DNA of 64,000 nt from Fontibacillus phaseoli (GCF_003337355.1 NZ_QPJW01000003.1:62001-126000); one strand, 5' to 3'. Positions 26,880 to 36,523 are shown, numbered from the stretch's first letter. A program made the numbers and translations. Notes: generated from the sequence alone by a model not told the origin.

Positions 26880-27976
26880 CCCTGCGCCTCCCCGGCAGTT
26901 TCAGAGCCCTCCTTACCCGTTTCTGCACCTGTGGAAACCCCTGCGCTCTCGAACGTAGCCATCTCCGACATAATCCGGCAAGCTGCGTCCACCAGGTGAA
27001 GTGCCAAAACGCCGCCCGTACCTTCGCCGAGCCGCATGTCCAGATGAAGCATGGGCTCAAGGCCAAGCGCTTTTAACAGATACACATGGCCTTGCTCCTG
27101 CGAAACATGAGAAGCGATCATATAATTCACCGACTCCGGTGCCAGCCGTTGAGCCGCAAGCGCCGCCGCTCCGGAGATGAACCCGTCCAGCACGACCGGG
27201 CAGCGATGGGCAGCAGCACCCAGGATAACCCCGGTTAATCCGGCAATCTCAAGGCCTCCAACCTTGGCGAGCACATCTACCGGATCAGACAGATCCGGAC
27301 GGTTTAATTCCAATGCCCGTTCTACGACCAGGACTTTATGACGCATCCGTTCATCGTTGATTCCCGTTCCGCGGCCGACCGTTTCCAAAGTCGCGATCCC
27401 GGTAAACGTGCTCATGAGCGCCGCGCTGGCTGTCGTATTGCCGATACCCATTTCCCCGGTAACAAACAGGGAGATTCCTCTGCGGATTGCGTCCTCTACG
27501 ACTTCAACGCCAGCCATAATGGCGGCTTCGGCTTCTTCCCGGCTCATGGCCGGCCCGGATATCATATTGTCCGTGCCGTAACGAACCTTCCGCGAGATGA
27601 GGCCCGGATGGTTAATCTCCGCATTGACCCCTACATCGACGCACATCACTTCCGCTCCCGCTTGGCGGGCAAGGACGTTCACGGCCGCGCCTCCGGAAAG
27701 AAAGTTAAGCACCATCTGAGGAGTAACTTCTGCGGGAAACGCGCTGATCCCCTCTTCGCAAACCCCATGATCGGCGGCCATGACGACCACCCCTCGGTGA
27801 CGGAAGGACGGCTGCACCTTTCCCGTGATTCCTGCCAGTTTCACCGCTAAGGATTCCAGCTTGCCGAGACTTCCGGGCGGTTTGGTCAAACGGTCCAAAT
27901 GCTCTGCCGCCGCTGCTGAAGCAGCCGGATCCAGGGCTTGTACCGATCCGGCGATATCCATTATGGAGCGACTCAT
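26876..27976 (-). CDS. cobT: Nicotinate-nucleotide-dimethylbenzimidazole phosphoribosyltransferase
   Basis: CobT activates the lower-ligand base to alpha-ribazole phosphate. The 366-residue protein contains LTKPPGSLGKLESLAVKLAG, VMAADHGVCEEGISAFP, GEMGIGNTTASAALMSTFTG and, near the C-terminus, the catalytic-Glu motif LDMRLGEGTGGVLAL. The last 30 residues are a Glu/Thr/Gly-rich tail beyond the usual end. GAGGTG precedes ATG. It starts 96 bases after btuD and may share the riboswitch-controlled transcript. Confidence 0.96.
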   Translation of the reverse strand: MSRSIMDIAGSVQALDPAASAAAAEHLDRLTKPPGSLGKLESLAVKLAGITGKVQPSFRHRGVVVMAADHGVCEEGISAFPAEVTPQMVLNFLSGGAAVNVLARQAGAEVMCVDVGVNAEINHPGLISRKVRYGTDNMISGPAMSREEAEAAIMAGVEVVEDAIRRGISLFVTGEMGIGNTTASAALMSTFTGIATLETVGRGTGINDERMRHKVLVVERALELNRPDLSDPVDVLAKVGGLEIAGLTGVILGAAAHRCPVVLDGFISGAAALAAQRLAPESVNYMIASHVSQEQGHVYLLKALGLEPMLHLDMRLGEGTGGVLALHLVDAACRIMSEMATFESAGVSTGAETGKEGSETAGEAQG

Positions 27977-28072
27977 CGGCTAACACCTCTCTTTTTTCGT
28001 CTATGGTTCCATTGATACTATTCTACCATTATTATCTTGAACGGAAAAAGAACAGCATCATTAATTACTAGC

Positions 28073-28867
28073 TTAATCAGCCTGCTTTCCCGTCGCCTTC
28101 TGCAACAGCAGTTGAGGAACACCGGTATCGGGATGAGCCACGCTGTGGGATTTCACTTCAAATACCGACTCAATCATTCCCGGAACCAGGATTTCGGACG
28201 GAGTTCCTTGAGCTGCCAAACTGCCTTCGTTCAAAACAAGCAGGCTATCACAGTAAAGCGAAGCCAGATTCAGATCGTGCATGACGGAGATGACGGTTAG
28301 TCCTTCCTCGTGTTGCCAGCCTGCAACAAGCTCCATGAACTGCATCTGATAACGGATATCAAGATAGGTTGTCGGTTCATCAAGCAAAACGACCTCAGGT
28401 TGCTGCGCCATTACCTTTCCAAGCGCGGCCCGCTGCCTCTGGCCTCCGCTGAGACTGCTAAGCGGACGTTCCGCCAGACCTCCAAGTTCCAGCCTATCCA
28501 TAATATCCTGCATTAATCTTTCCGCGTGTCCGTCTTTTTCCCTTCCCCGCCAATCCTGAAAAGGGAACCGCCCCATCTCGATGACTTCCCGGACGGTAAA
28601 AGAAACAGGCGGAAGCCCGTCTTGCTGAAGTACCGCGAGCTTCCGGGACAACTCCTTCCGGTTATAAGAGGACAGCGGCCGACCAGCCAGCTTGATTTCC
28701 CCCCGGTCCGGCGACTCAATCCCGGAAATCAGACCAAGCAAAGTGCTTTTTCCGCTTCCGTTGGGTCCGATTACTCCCCAGAACTCTCCGGGCTGCACCT
28801 TCCAGTCGATATCTCTGAGCGCGTTCAGACGCCCGTATGATTTTGCGGCATTTTTCACCTCGATCAT
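28073..28867 (-). CDS. btuD: Cobalamin-type ABC transporter ATPase
   Basis: 264 residues. Walker A is GPNGSGKSTLLG, the signature is LSSLSGGQRQRAALGKV, and Walker B is VVLLDEPTTYLD. It belongs to the FecE/BtuD subfamily of vitamin B12 and siderophore importers. Its start overlaps the permease stop by four bases, and the transcript begins with a cobalamin riboswitch, which supports cobamide as substrate. Confidence 0.93.
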   Translation of the reverse strand: MIEVKNAAKSYGRLNALRDIDWKVQPGEFWGVIGPNGSGKSTLLGLISGIESPDRGEIKLAGRPLSSYNRKELSRKLAVLQQDGLPPVSFTVREVIEMGRFPFQDWRGREKDGHAERLMQDIMDRLELGGLAERPLSSLSGGQRQRAALGKVMAQQPEVVLLDEPTTYLDIRYQMQFMELVAGWQHEEGLTVISVMHDLNLASLYCDSLLVLNEGSLAAQGTPSEILVPGMIESVFEVKSHSVAHPDTGVPQLLLQKATGKQAD

Positions 28868-29910
28868 GATATCTCCCTCTCCCGCGCTTTTTTCTTTTTA
28901 TATAACAAAAAAGCGAAAAACGGAGCGCCGACAAAAGCAGTGATTACCCCGAGCGGAATTTCCGTTGGCGCAAGCAACGAGCGGGCCGCTAAATCGCTCC
29001 ACATTATGAAAATGCCGCCGCCCAGCGCGGAGAGCGGGATAATGAGCCGATAGTCGGGACCCGTAATAAGCCGAATCATATGAGGAATCACAAGGCCGAC
29101 AAATCCGATCACGCCGGAAACCGATACGGCCGCGGCGGTCATCAGCGTGGCCACGAGCAAAATGACCAACTTCGTCGACTCCACATTTAACCCGGAATGA
29201 GCTGCCTGACGCTCCCCCAATGCCAACAGATTCAGGGAACGGGCACGGCTCCACAAGAACAATCCTCCTAACGCCAAATATGGAAGCAGGATGGCCGTAT
29301 ACGACCATCCTCGCAGACTCAGGCTCCCCATCGTCCAATACAATATTTCATTTACCGTTCTTTTCGACATCGCCGTCAGAAAGGAGACGACCGCGCCGAG
29401 AAAAGACTGCATGACCACACCCGATAATATCAAACTCTCGATCGGAATTTTTCCATTTTCCCTGGCCAGCCACATTACGAGCCAAAGCGTAGTCGCCCCG
29501 GTCAGAAAGGCGATCACCGGGAGGGTGAATATGCCGAGCAATGAAAATTGCCAGCCGAAAAAGATCAGCACGGCCGCGCCTACCGCCGAACCCGAGGAAA
29601 CTCCCAAGGTGAAAGGATCTGCAAGCGGATTGCGGAGCACGCCTTGATATGCGGCGCCCGCTACAGAAAGCGAAGCTCCTACCAGCATGCCAAGCAGCAC
29701 GCGCGGCAGGCGTACCTGCATCACGATTTGCTCGGAAGCCATACTCCAATCAGGCTCAATCCATCGCCCGAGACCCGGAATCCGATGCAGCAGAATCCCA
29801 ACGATTTCACCTGCCGGCAAGTGAACGGAACCGAACCCGATACAGATCAGCAGCGTAAAAAGAAGCAACCCCAGGCCGATCGTCCCGTAACTTACCAGCT
29901 TTGACCTCAT
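28864..29910 (-). CDS. btuC: Cobalamin-type ABC transporter permease
   Basis: 348 residues with about ten membrane helices and FecCD/BtuC family motifs: VRLPRVLLGMLVGASLSVAG, YQGVLRNPLADPFTLGVSSG, and GFVGLVIPHMIRLITGPDYR, the region that contacts the ATPase. Four-base overlaps with btuF and btuD place it in one operon. Confidence 0.95.
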   Translation of the reverse strand: MRSKLVSYGTIGLGLLLFTLLICIGFGSVHLPAGEIVGILLHRIPGLGRWIEPDWSMASEQIVMQVRLPRVLLGMLVGASLSVAGAAYQGVLRNPLADPFTLGVSSGSAVGAAVLIFFGWQFSLLGIFTLPVIAFLTGATTLWLVMWLARENGKIPIESLILSGVVMQSFLGAVVSFLTAMSKRTVNEILYWTMGSLSLRGWSYTAILLPYLALGGLFLWSRARSLNLLALGERQAAHSGLNVESTKLVILLVATLMTAAAVSVSGVIGFVGLVIPHMIRLITGPDYRLIIPLSALGGGIFIMWSDLAARSLLAPTEIPLGVITAFVGAPFFAFLLYKKKKAREREIS

Positions 29911-30920
29911 GGCTGAATCAAGTCCGGGTAAATTGCTTTAGCTACTTCAATTAACCCTTGGGTCACGCGCGGGCCCGGACGGCTCAATAAATTGTCATCC
30001 ATTCCCACGATACGTTCTTCCTTCACAGCCGTAATTTGATCCCAGCCGCCGCGGCCTTTGATGATTTCGGCCAATGTATGGTTGTTCTCATCGATTACAC
30101 TTTTCGCATACAAAATGACGTCCGGATTTGCTTTAATGATATTTTCTTCGTTAATCTCGCTCCAACCAGTAATGTCGGAAGCCACGTTTTCACCACCGGC
30201 AAGCGTGATCATTTCATCCATAAACTCGCCCTTGCCCACCGTCCAGCCGGGAGAAAACTCTATATACACTTTTTTCTTCTGATCGGCAGACAAAGATTTC
30301 ACAGCTTCGGTTACTGTGTCCAACTCGGCTTGCATTTGTTCGGTTACTTCTTTTGCCTCATTCTGATGGTCGGTGATTTCGCCGACCGATTTAATATTCT
30401 CTATCACCCCGTCGATCGTTTTCGGATTGGAGCGATACACTTTCATCCCGAGATCGGTCAAACTTTTGACCGTATCTTCGCCGATCAGGCTTCCAGCCAG
30501 TACCAAATCAGGCTGCGCTGCGACTACAGCTTCAACATTCACCTGAAAACCGCCCATTTTCGGCTTCTCTTTAACCGCTTCAGGGTAATCGTCGTTATCG
30601 GAAACCCCAACGATTTGCTCATCCAAACCAAGGGCGAACAAACCTTCCGTCTCCGAAGGTGCCAGCGAGACGATTCGTTGCGGCGCGGAGTCGAACGTAA
30701 ATTCTGTTCCGTAAGCATCTTTTACAGTAAGCGGATAAGTCGTATGAAGCTCATCCTGCTTCGTTGCGTTCGCACCGTTTGTTTGCTGCTGTTCCTGGGT
30801 CTGACCCGCATTGTTGCTATTGTCCGCTGTACTGTTAGTGCCATTCGCTCCGCATCCGGCGGTAACGAGCAGCAAAAGCGCCAGCAGCCAAATCCCCCAA
30901 ACCTTTGTCCACTTCTTCAT
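29907..30920 (-). CDS. btuF: Cobalamin-type ABC transporter substrate-binding lipoprotein
   Basis: 337 residues with lipobox LLLLVTAGC and a Gln/Asn-rich tether. The binding domain has PQRIVSLAPSETEGLFALGL, VGVSDNDDYPEAVKEKPKMG and AAQPDLVLAGSLIGEDTVKS, as in BtuF/TroA-type proteins. It captures cobalamin or cobinamide outside the cell. A GGAGAGGG site precedes ATG. It is the first gene after the cobalamin riboswitch. Confidence 0.93.
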   Translation of the reverse strand: MKKWTKVWGIWLLALLLLVTAGCGANGTNSTADNSNNAGQTQEQQQTNGANATKQDELHTTYPLTVKDAYGTEFTFDSAPQRIVSLAPSETEGLFALGLDEQIVGVSDNDDYPEAVKEKPKMGGFQVNVEAVVAAQPDLVLAGSLIGEDTVKSLTDLGMKVYRSNPKTIDGVIENIKSVGEITDHQNEAKEVTEQMQAELDTVTEAVKSLSADQKKKVYIEFSPGWTVGKGEFMDEMITLAGGENVASDITGWSEINEENIIKANPDVILYAKSVIDENNHTLAEIIKGRGGWDQITAVKEERIVGMDDNLLSRPGPRVTQGLIEVAKAIYPDLIQP

Positions 30921-30986
30921 TAGTCCCTCTCCTTCGGGTTTCTTGTTTTAGAAACGCCTGAGCCAAAGCGAAGCCCTTATTACACA

Positions 30987-31013
30987 AGAAAACCCATCCT
31001 GAGCGGATGGGTT
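30987..31013 (-). terminator. Terminator-like hairpin between cobalamin aptamer and btuF
   Basis: On the minus strand AACCCATCC-GCTCA-GGATGGGTT is followed by TTCTTG. It lies about 110 bases after the B12 box and just before btuF, so it is probably the expression platform; the T-tract is modest. Confidence 0.65.
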
Positions 31014-31119
31014 ACGTCTACAAAATCATTTACGGAAACCTTCAATCGACTCATATAGGACCGGTTTCCGTCTTCATTAGCAGAACGTTATCCTTTCCTC
31101 GAAGGACCGTCTAAAACTC

Positions 31120-31312
31120 CCGTTGGCAGGTCTCCTGACTATCAGGACGCGACGAGAACTCGCCTTCCCATCATACTTTAACGTACGACAGTGGCAAACT
31201 GAGCTTCGTCCCTGTACACAGTGGCGGGACCGTGCCGGATTTTCACCGGCTTCCCTTTTAACCCGAAGCTTGCGGCAAGCAGACTCCAGGACCTACGGGC
31301 ACTTTCTATTCG
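31120..31312 (-). promoter_or_regulatory. Cobalamin riboswitch
   Basis: The minus strand contains the conserved core elements: GGGAAGCCGGTGAAAATCCG, then CACGGTCCCGCCACTG, a GGGAAGGCGA element, and the B12 box GTCAGGAGACCTGCC (about 31125-31140). It precedes btuF-btuC-btuD and probably cobT-cobU-cobS, and would switch them off when adenosylcobalamin is plentiful. Confidence 0.95.
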
Positions 31313-31414
31313 CTTGATTCTAGGCTTTCTTTCTCTATGGATTATAGGGGAAAAGCTTAAAACTTACAATATGCGACACGGGTCATCTGCCAGAATACCG
31401 TCATTCCGACTTTG

Positions 31415-33004
31415 TTAATCTACGGACAAATCAGCCCCCAATACCCCGATTACATCCCCTTCTTTTAAAATGGGCACGGACAAAGTGATGCAACGCCGCT
31501 TGGTGATCGCCGATACATAAACCTCCGATATGACCGTTTCCCCGCTCATAGCACTACGGAACCAATCGCGTCCCTTGGCATTGAGCAGCCCTGCTTCCGG
31601 GATCGATACGACGAAAGAACCGTCGGAACAGTTTGTCCATGCCGCTTCCAGTCCCGTCTCCAGTGCCAACAGTTGCTCCAGAACAGCCCGGTGCTCATGT
31701 TCCTGCATCAAAACGATTGTGCCGTTGTTCGCCGTTTCCTGAAGTTTTCTGGCGTAAGCCAGGCCTAATTCCCGTACTGCCGCCTTCTGTTCCTCCGTTT
31801 CCTCTCCCGAGGCCGAACTGTCCCGAACCGCCTCAAGCGAGGATAGCAGTTCCTCTTGCGCCTGATGCAAGCCGCCAGCAACGCTTTGCAGCTTGCCGAT
31901 ATGCCCCCTTTGGGACTCCATCCGGGACAATGCACCCTCCACATGGGAAATACTCTGATTGAGACTCGTATGAACTTCCTTCATCATGCTTTTCATATTT
32001 CGCGTCATTTCCGATTGTTCCCGGCTTCGCCGTCCGGTCTCGGCCACCAACCCGTTCACCTCGGCCACCTCTTCGGAAATGAACAGGATGTCCTTGCTCA
32101 TCGATTTCAGCAAATCGATGCCTTCCATCGCCGATTCCTTTCCGTCCCTTAGCGTATCCTTAACCCGGCCCACCTCTTCCGTGATTTTCCGGAACATAGG
32201 GGCGGAGTTGCCGATCGCCTTGCTGCTTTGCTCGGCCAGTTGGCGCATTCTCATGGCCACTACGTCAAAACCTTTGCCTTGTTCCCCCAATCTGGCCGCC
32301 TCAATCGATGCATTCAGGGCAAGCAGCAATACTTCGCCGGATATTCCTTCAAGCTCTCGATACAAAGCTCCGAGTTGTCTTGTATTGCGCTCCAGGTCGT
32401 TCATCGGCCCGTTGATCGACTGCTGGGATTCCGCCAGCGAGCGGATCGTCCCGTCTGCCGCCACGAGCGCTTCCGTGATCCGCGAAGCTTCGGACAGCGT
32501 CTTCTCGCTGCGGTAATGCAATTGGTCCGCCGCCTCCTGAATTCGAAATGCGGACGTAGCAACTTCCTGCATGGCAGCCAAACTTTCCTGCACCTGTTCC
32601 AAAGAACGCTCGCTGCTGTGCTTTAGCTTCAGATCCTCCACGGAGGAAATATCGGACAATTGTTGGAGCTGCTCCATACTCTCGTTCACTTCCCCCACGG
32701 CAGCCTGCAGCCTGTCCGCCGCAACCAGAGATTCATTGGCCAGCACGATCCAATCGCTTTCGGAATGCCCTTTATCATCATGTTCCGGCGGAGCTGCCGA
32801 AGGAATCGAGGAGGAATCGTCTTGTCCTTCGCGCCGAAATTTCGGGAGACTCCATGAGAGCGTAGCAAAACATATAAAGGCTATCAGGGCCACGAAAGGC
32901 ATATACCAGGATAACTTTTGCCATAAAGCCATGATAAACAATAAAATAGCCGCCCCCATACCCAGTACGGATGCATTTCTTTCGATCCCGCGGAGTTGAT
33001 TCAT
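31415..33004 (-). CDS. Chemoreceptor-like protein with C-terminal Cache-like domain
   Basis: 529 residues. Two closely spaced membrane helices (about 12-30 and 33-51) form a hairpin, so the rest should face the cytoplasm. Residues about 70-405 are a methyl-accepting signalling coiled coil with the hairpin tip SGEVLLLALNASIEAARLGE. About 415-529 resemble a Cache/PDC sensor: AAWTNCSDGSFVVSIPEAGL, then KGRDWFRSAMSGETVISEVY and PILKEGDVIGVLGADLSVD. A sensor placed after the signalling domain is unusual. There is no HAMP domain. AAGGGGAGTGGGG precedes ATG. Ligand and partner are unknown. Confidence 0.85.
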   Translation of the reverse strand: MNQLRGIERNASVLGMGAAILLFIMALWQKLSWYMPFVALIAFICFATLSWSLPKFRREGQDDSSSIPSAAPPEHDDKGHSESDWIVLANESLVAADRLQAAVGEVNESMEQLQQLSDISSVEDLKLKHSSERSLEQVQESLAAMQEVATSAFRIQEAADQLHYRSEKTLSEASRITEALVAADGTIRSLAESQQSINGPMNDLERNTRQLGALYRELEGISGEVLLLALNASIEAARLGEQGKGFDVVAMRMRQLAEQSSKAIGNSAPMFRKITEEVGRVKDTLRDGKESAMEGIDLLKSMSKDILFISEEVAEVNGLVAETGRRSREQSEMTRNMKSMMKEVHTSLNQSISHVEGALSRMESQRGHIGKLQSVAGGLHQAQEELLSSLEAVRDSSASGEETEEQKAAVRELGLAYARKLQETANNGTIVLMQEHEHRAVLEQLLALETGLEAAWTNCSDGSFVVSIPEAGLLNAKGRDWFRSAMSGETVISEVYVSAITKRRCITLSVPILKEGDVIGVLGADLSVD

Positions 33005-33168
33005 TTGTCCCCACTCCCCTTATGTAAGTTTACCTTACATTATAGAATAGGACTTAGGACATAAAAAGAGTTTTTTCGGAAAATCCATACATTTTTCTTC
33101 ACAATTGGCTGTCAATTCTCTAAATATAACATAACATGTCATATAAAATATGAATATACAGATGTTTC

Positions 33169-34125
33169 TTAACTATGACATACCCAAACATTACGGACAA
33201 AAGAACCCTTCACTACCTGACCGTAGTCCTTAATTCGAAAGCCGCAAGCCTGCAAATCGAACTCTAACTCTTCGCTCGACACCACCACAGCAGCGTCGCT
33301 GAACCGGCGCAGGCTCGATAGCATGGCCTTTTTTTCGTCCTGGGGTAACACCGAGCATAAATTGTAGGGCATATCGAGAATGGCGGCATCATAATGCCCG
33401 CTCACATGGTTCATATCTCCGATCGAAACAAGCCCCGGGTCATCATAACCGAAATGCGCCAAGTTCTCCCGGGCTCCCCGGATCGCCAGCGGATTCAAAT
33501 CCCTGCCGACGATTTGGACTCCCATTGACAGTGCCTCAATCAGCACATTGCCCATCCCGCAGCACGGATCGATCGCGCTTATCCCCTTCGGATCGGGGAT
33601 GCCGATATTTACGAGCGCCCGAGCCATCGCAACAGGCAGTCCGGTGGAGTAGTTTTTCGGCTTATGCTTATGCTGCTGCCATACCGGGTCTTCCTGACGG
33701 CAGATGCCTAACATCCATCCATCTTCATACGAAAGCAGCCCGAACGTAATGTCCGGCTGGCGCATTTCCGCCGTCCCCCTGATATATGAGCCAATCCGCC
33801 GCTCCAGTTGCCGTTGCTCCTCATAACTCCTTTTCAATCCGTTTTTTAAATACAACACTTTGAAAGTGTTTCCCTCCAGCTTTAATTCCGCTGCACGGGT
33901 GATGATCTCTTCCAGCGAATGACCGGTGAACAGGACGTCAATCCGCATGGAAATAAACGGGCTCCTGTTCGGCTCGATCTTCAAAGGACTCTCTATATAA
34001 GAAAATGATCCAGGTTCTTGTCCAAACAAAGCGCGAAGCTCCATCCGGCACAGTTCCCTATCATTTTCGTGACATGCGAAAAGATAGATAAACCGTTCAC
34101 GGTTATGATTTAGATTCAATTGCAC
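33169..34125 (-). CDS. TRM11/UPF0020-like SAM-dependent methyltransferase
   Basis: The C-terminal half has a class I methyltransferase fold typical of RNA N2-guanine methylases: SAIDPCCGMGNVLIEALSMG binds SAM, GRDLNPLAIRGARENLAHFG follows, and DMPYNL occupies the catalytic N/DPPY position. The N-terminal half (YLFACHENDRELCRMELRAL) resembles the THUMP-like part of this subgroup. I choose GTG 34125 (318 residues) because CGGGAGGAACC precedes it; an ATG at 34215 would add 30 residues with basic and Trp-rich composition and no homology that I recognise. Substrate is not known, probably tRNA or rRNA. Confidence 0.82.
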   Translation of the reverse strand: MQLNLNHNRERFIYLFACHENDRELCRMELRALFGQEPGSFSYIESPLKIEPNRSPFISMRIDVLFTGHSLEEIITRAAELKLEGNTFKVLYLKNGLKRSYEEQRQLERRIGSYIRGTAEMRQPDITFGLLSYEDGWMLGICRQEDPVWQQHKHKPKNYSTGLPVAMARALVNIGIPDPKGISAIDPCCGMGNVLIEALSMGVQIVGRDLNPLAIRGARENLAHFGYDDPGLVSIGDMNHVSGHYDAAILDMPYNLCSVLPQDEKKAMLSSLRRFSDAAVVVSSEELEFDLQACGFRIKDYGQVVKGSFVRNVWVCHS

Positions 34126-34283
34126 GTTACCTGGTTCCTCCCGAAAGATATTGGCACGATAGTTCCTTACTCCCATCCTGGATTTCGTATTCCATATCCA
34201 TATCCACATTTTCAATTTCCACTATTCATTTTTCATTGTTCCATTGTATCAGACCTTGAACGTTTTACTTTCATAAAATCCTA

Positions 34284-35045
34284 TCATTGCATCTCTGTAA
34301 GCTGTGCCCAGTATCTTTTGGGCATATGGGACATCTGCGCGCGCGGATTGATCCGCTCCCGGATCGCTACCGTGTTATAGAACTGCTTCCACAAACTGCG
34401 ATAGGCTTTCTCTTGTTCGCTGACATCCGGCAAAACCAGTTCATCCACATTCACAATAGACACCTTATCGTCCTGCGCCGCATCCGGCCGATGTATCAGC
34501 GCCTGTCCGTGGGTTTTATCGTAAATCATGAAAGACTCCTGACTGTAACGGTCGCAAAAATGGCAGGCCAAAACAGGCAGCACTATATTTTTGGGCTCAA
34601 TCACGGCAACCAGCGCGTCGCCGTATACCGAAAAACGCACAAATCCCATGAACGCATGACTCTCGGAATTCAAATGCCTGACCGCTTTATGAAGCTGATG
34701 AACGGTATTCTCCGTCAGCATGTTCATCACGGCGCCACCATGCTTAAACCCGAGTCGCAGAAAGCGGTAAATCAGCAGTTCTTTTTGAGGGGAGCATGTG
34801 AGAAAGCCCAACCGGACCAATTCCCGGGCTGCCGGCGATATTTTATTCCCGATCGCTTCATAAACCCGGGTAGCCTTCTGTGGATCGGTTTCAACGTAAC
34901 GGTTACCGAAAAGCACATACTGCGGATCTGAGCCGGAAGTAATATCCATCAATTCCTCCTTGCGCTCATAGCTCTCGAACACACAGCTAAGCAATCCGTC
35001 AAAACTTCCATCATAGGCATAAACAGCATTGTTTACCCAAGACAT
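34284..35045 (-). CDS. TIGR03915 family predicted DNA-repair protein
   Basis: 253 residues. It contains YAYDGSFDGLLSCVFESYER near the start and AVRHLNSESHAFMGFVRFSV in the middle, matching the TIGR03915 family; KRYWAQLTEM ends the protein. The family always accompanies a radical SAM/helix-hairpin-helix partner (TIGR03916) and is predicted to act on nucleic acids with it. The activity is unproven. Its start overlaps the partner's stop by 13 bases, and a LexA box lies upstream of the pair. Confidence 0.88.
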   Translation of the reverse strand: MSWVNNAVYAYDGSFDGLLSCVFESYERKEELMDITSGSDPQYVLFGNRYVETDPQKATRVYEAIGNKISPAARELVRLGFLTCSPQKELLIYRFLRLGFKHGGAVMNMLTENTVHQLHKAVRHLNSESHAFMGFVRFSVYGDALVAVIEPKNIVLPVLACHFCDRYSQESFMIYDKTHGQALIHRPDAAQDDKVSIVNVDELVLPDVSEQEKAYRSLWKQFYNTVAIRERINPRAQMSHMPKRYWAQLTEMQ

Positions 35046-36346
35046 GATATCAAGTCCTTTCCGGTGCCAATCCCCAACTCGTCATCCGAAAACAGCGATA
35101 ACTGCTCCACCTGAGGCTGCGGCAGGAACATGCCCAGTTCTTTGGTTGACAATAACGATCTCAAGATTGTGCTTTCGTTCACTTTCAACCCCTCAAGACG
35201 TCTGCCGGAACAGGTGATAAAATATTGGGCGCGCTTCAACACGACACCCAGCTTCTTAAGCCCGGGAAAGTCCAGCCTGAATGCCCGCCTGGCCTTCACG
35301 ATCCTCTTCGCACTGGTGACCCCGATCCCCGGCACCCGCAGCAGCGTTTCATAAGGCGCCGTACTGATCTCTACCGGAAAACGGTCGATATGATTCATCG
35401 CCCAATTGCATTTGGGGTCCATGAACGGATTGAAATTCGGAGCGCGCTCGTCCAGCAGTTCCTTCGCTTCAAAACCGTAAAACCGCAGCAACCAGTCTGC
35501 CTGATACAACCTGTGCTCTCGCAGCAGCGGCGGCTTGCTGTCCAAGGAAGGCAACAAGGAGTGTTCCATCACCGGGGTATAAGCAGAATAATACACTCTC
35601 TTCAGCTTGTATTTGTGATACAACGCCTCCGTCAAGGTCAATATCTTTAAATCGCTGTCCGGAGTCGCACCTATGATCATCTGGGTGCTTTGGCCGGCAG
35701 GGACGAATTTGGGGGCATGGCGGTATTTGACAAGGTCCGTAACGTTCTCCTGAATGCCCTGCCGGATGAGCGACATCGGCTTCAAAATCGCCTCCTTGGT
35801 CTTATCCGGGGCTAGCTGACTTAGACTAGCCTGTGAAGGCAGCTCAATATTGACGCTCATCCGGTCGGCCAGCAGACCGAGCCGGGAAATCAAAGCCGGA
35901 TCTGCTCCGGGTATACCTTTGACATGAATATATCCGCCAAACTTGTACTCATTACGTAGCAGTTCCAGCACACGAATCAACTGCTCGGTCGTGTAATCCG
36001 GATTCCGCATAATTCCCGAACTCAAGAATAATCCCTCTATGTAATTGCGCCGATAAAAGTTCATCGTAAGGTTCGCCAGCTCCTCCGGTGTGAACATAGC
36101 CCGCCGCGTGTCGTTGGAACGCCGGTTTACGCAATATTTGCAATCGTATATACAACTGTTGCTCATCAACACCTTCAACAGCGAGATACAGCGTCCGTCT
36201 GCGGCAAAACTATGGCAAATACCCGAGCTGACCGCACTCCCGGCCGCCCCCGCTTGGCCGCTCTTGCGTTCCACACCGCTGGATGAACAAGATACATCAT
36301 ATTTGGCCGAATCCGTCAAAATCGTCAGCTTATCATACACATCCAT
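35033..36346 (-). CDS. TIGR03916 radical SAM protein, predicted DNA modification/repair
   Basis: 437 residues from ATG 36346, which follows AGGGGTGATC; the longer frame adds 22 residues without a site and would run over the LexA box. The iron-sulfur motif is SNSCIYDCKYCVNRR (CX3CX2C). Downstream are EGLFLSSGIMRNPDYTTEQL and MSVNIELPSQASL, then a C-terminal helix-hairpin-helix, LLRVPGIGVTSAKRIVKARR, which usually binds DNA. The family is distantly related to SplB-type photoproduct lyases. Paired with TIGR03915 and preceded by a near-consensus SOS box, so a damage-induced function is likely; the reaction is unknown. Confidence 0.9.
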   Translation of the reverse strand: MDVYDKLTILTDSAKYDVSCSSSGVERKSGQAGAAGSAVSSGICHSFAADGRCISLLKVLMSNSCIYDCKYCVNRRSNDTRRAMFTPEELANLTMNFYRRNYIEGLFLSSGIMRNPDYTTEQLIRVLELLRNEYKFGGYIHVKGIPGADPALISRLGLLADRMSVNIELPSQASLSQLAPDKTKEAILKPMSLIRQGIQENVTDLVKYRHAPKFVPAGQSTQMIIGATPDSDLKILTLTEALYHKYKLKRVYYSAYTPVMEHSLLPSLDSKPPLLREHRLYQADWLLRFYGFEAKELLDERAPNFNPFMDPKCNWAMNHIDRFPVEISTAPYETLLRVPGIGVTSAKRIVKARRAFRLDFPGLKKLGVVLKRAQYFITCSGRRLEGLKVNESTILRSLLSTKELGMFLPQPQVEQLSLFSDDELGIGTGKDLISCLG

Positions 36347-36380
36347 ACGCCGATCACCCCTTTTGACATCTATTATAATA

Positions 36381-36394
36381 CGAACATTTGTTCC
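36381..36394 (-). promoter_or_regulatory. LexA (SOS) box
   Basis: CGAACATTTGTTCC matches the Bacillus LexA consensus CGAACRNRYGTTYC at 13 of 14 positions. It is 35 bases upstream of the radical SAM gene start. Confidence 0.82.
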
Positions 36395-36407
36395 TGTAAA
36401 TAACAAG

Positions 36408-36442
36408 AACAATCCCTCTTATGTTTAATAAGAGGGGCTGTT
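36408..36442 (-). terminator. Terminator of the sulfonate-transporter operon
   Basis: On the minus strand ACAGCCCCTCTTATT pairs with ATAAGAGGGATTGT around AAAC, followed by TCTTGTTATTT. It lies 80 bases after the permease gene and just before the SOS box. Confidence 0.7.
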
Positions 36443-36523
36443 GTATATGGGTCAAGGCGATGGATTACTGCTTCGGGTGCTGTGTTCATTGATAACACGC
36501 CTTTCTCCGATCTTTTAAGACAG

